From NCBI RefSeq assembly GCF_000186865.1, contig NW_008705561.1, forward strand, positions 2,826,874 through 2,890,873: a stretch of 64,000 bases of DNA, in the 5' to 3' direction. Source of the stretch: Aureococcus anophagefferens (taxonomy: Eukaryota > Sar > Pelagophyceae > Pelagomonadales > Pelagomonadaceae). Positions 63,552 to 64,000 of the stretch are shown one piece after another (within the stretch, counting starts at the first letter, position 1; every line of letters begins with the position of its first letter). The notes beneath the pieces were generated by a model, which was given only the letters and a program-made list of their open reading frames with translations, made no database searches and had not been told where the DNA came from. The translations under genes and the position numbers were made by a program.

Positions 63552-64000
63552 ATGGCCGACGCCGCCCTGGGCGCGGCCGTCTTCGATGTCTGTTCGGGCG
63601 TCGCCGCGCGCGCGACGCGCGGCGTCGTCGACGAGGCGGCGGGCCGCCTCGAGTTCCGCCTGGGCATGGTCGCGGCGCGCGTCGCGTCGCTGGGCGTCAC
63701 CTTCCGCTTCGAGGCGCCGGCGGCGGCGCCGGCGCCGTCGACGGCCCTCGCCGTCGTGGAACCATCGGTGGCGACGCGGGACCCCTGGGCCTGGTCGTCC
63801 TTCGGCGACACGAACGCGAGCCGGCGCTGGACGGCGGCGCTCGACTGGCGGGAGGCGGCGCCGGGCGTGACGTTCGCGTCCGAGAAGGACGAGGCGCGCA
63901 TGGCGCTGCCGGACGGCCGCACGCAGCTCGACCCCATCGTCGAGACCTATCTCGGAAACAACGCGGCGCGCGTCGTCCGCGCCGTGCGGAGCCGGAGCCG
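63552..64000 (+). CDS. protein of unknown function, N-terminal part
   Basis: The frame opens at ATG 63552 and is still open at the window end (about 149 residues visible). It begins M-A-D-A-A-L-G-A-A-V-F-D-V-C-S-G and contains W-A-W-S-S-F-G-D-T-N-A-S-R-R-W and L-D-P-I-V-E-T-Y-L-G-N-N-A-A-R. No family was recognised. It is head-to-head with the ITPase gene, 240 bp away. Confidence 0.55.
   Translation, partial: MADAALGAAVFDVCSGVAARATRGVVDEAAGRLEFRLGMVAARVASLGVTFRFEAPAAAPAPSTALAVVEPSVATRDPWAWSSFGDTNASRRWTAALDWREAAPGVTFASEKDEARMALPDGRTQLDPIVETYLGNNAARVVRAVRSRS

Overview
This window looks like nuclear DNA of a picoplanktonic stramenopile alga, most likely a pelagophyte close to Aureococcus anophagefferens. 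Four things point there. The DNA is very GC-rich and gene-dense. The genes are eukaryotic and include a plastid-type ABC1K kinase, a mitochondrial Rieske protein, TREX-2 PCID2, DUS2, an outer-dynein-arm docking subunit and a mastigoneme-like EGF protein. Splice donors are a mixture of GT and GC. Most introns are introner elements, which are known from Aureococcus and Micromonas. A run of 50 N at 28606-28655 shows that this is a draft scaffold.

Layout: about 36 genes are packed with almost strict strand alternation (28 of 35 neighbouring pairs switch strand). Head-to-head pairs share 56-240 bp and tail-to-tail pairs are often 7-100 bp apart. 1-16.8 kb holds a PQQ-propeller end, TMEM256, a secreted kinase-like protein, a PlsC acyltransferase, an Ala-rich secreted coiled-coil protein, an HMG-box/SPRY protein, PhoD phosphatase, ABC1K, a small membrane protein, a TPR/TMEM33-like protein, a decayed RNase H-like gene and a repeat-bearing protein with an N-myristoylation-type start. 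17.1-24.6 kb is one large soluble adenylyl cyclase-like gene. 25.5-35.3 kb holds two sulfotransferase-like genes, a multispan membrane protein, a J-protein, a UbiA prenyltransferase, an XPG/GEN1-like protein lacking catalytic acids, and PCID2. 35.4-58.3 kb holds the ODA docking subunit, an ATP6AP2-like protein, DUS2, a PhyH-like dioxygenase, a 2H phosphoesterase, large membrane and repeat proteins, an FG-GAP gene with two in-frame stops, an EGF/SIG1-like protein, an ankyrin protein, an FKBP-MYND-glycosyltransferase fusion and an FkbM methyltransferase. 58.3-59.7 kb is an AT-rich island with a DUF285 fragment and perfect 55-bp repeats. 60-64 kb holds the Rieske protein, a SHAQKYF Myb, ITPase and one more gene cut by the window end.

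The main signal is intron origin. Fifteen introns are bounded by matching 8-bp target-site duplications (TSDs). In each one the upstream TSD copy begins GT or GC and acts as the 5' splice site, while the inserted element ends in AG. Splicing therefore rebuilds the pre-insertion sequence. Two full-length families (A, 203-205 bp; B, 163-192 bp) have inverted terminal repeats and occur in both orientations. Shortened forms (86, 80, 48 and 42 bp) look like intermediates toward ordinary short introns. Removing the seven introners from the cyclase gene gives a single 2064-codon frame, and removing one from the FKBP-MYND gene restores an exact MYND finger. All functional calls come from reading motifs by eye; no database search was run.
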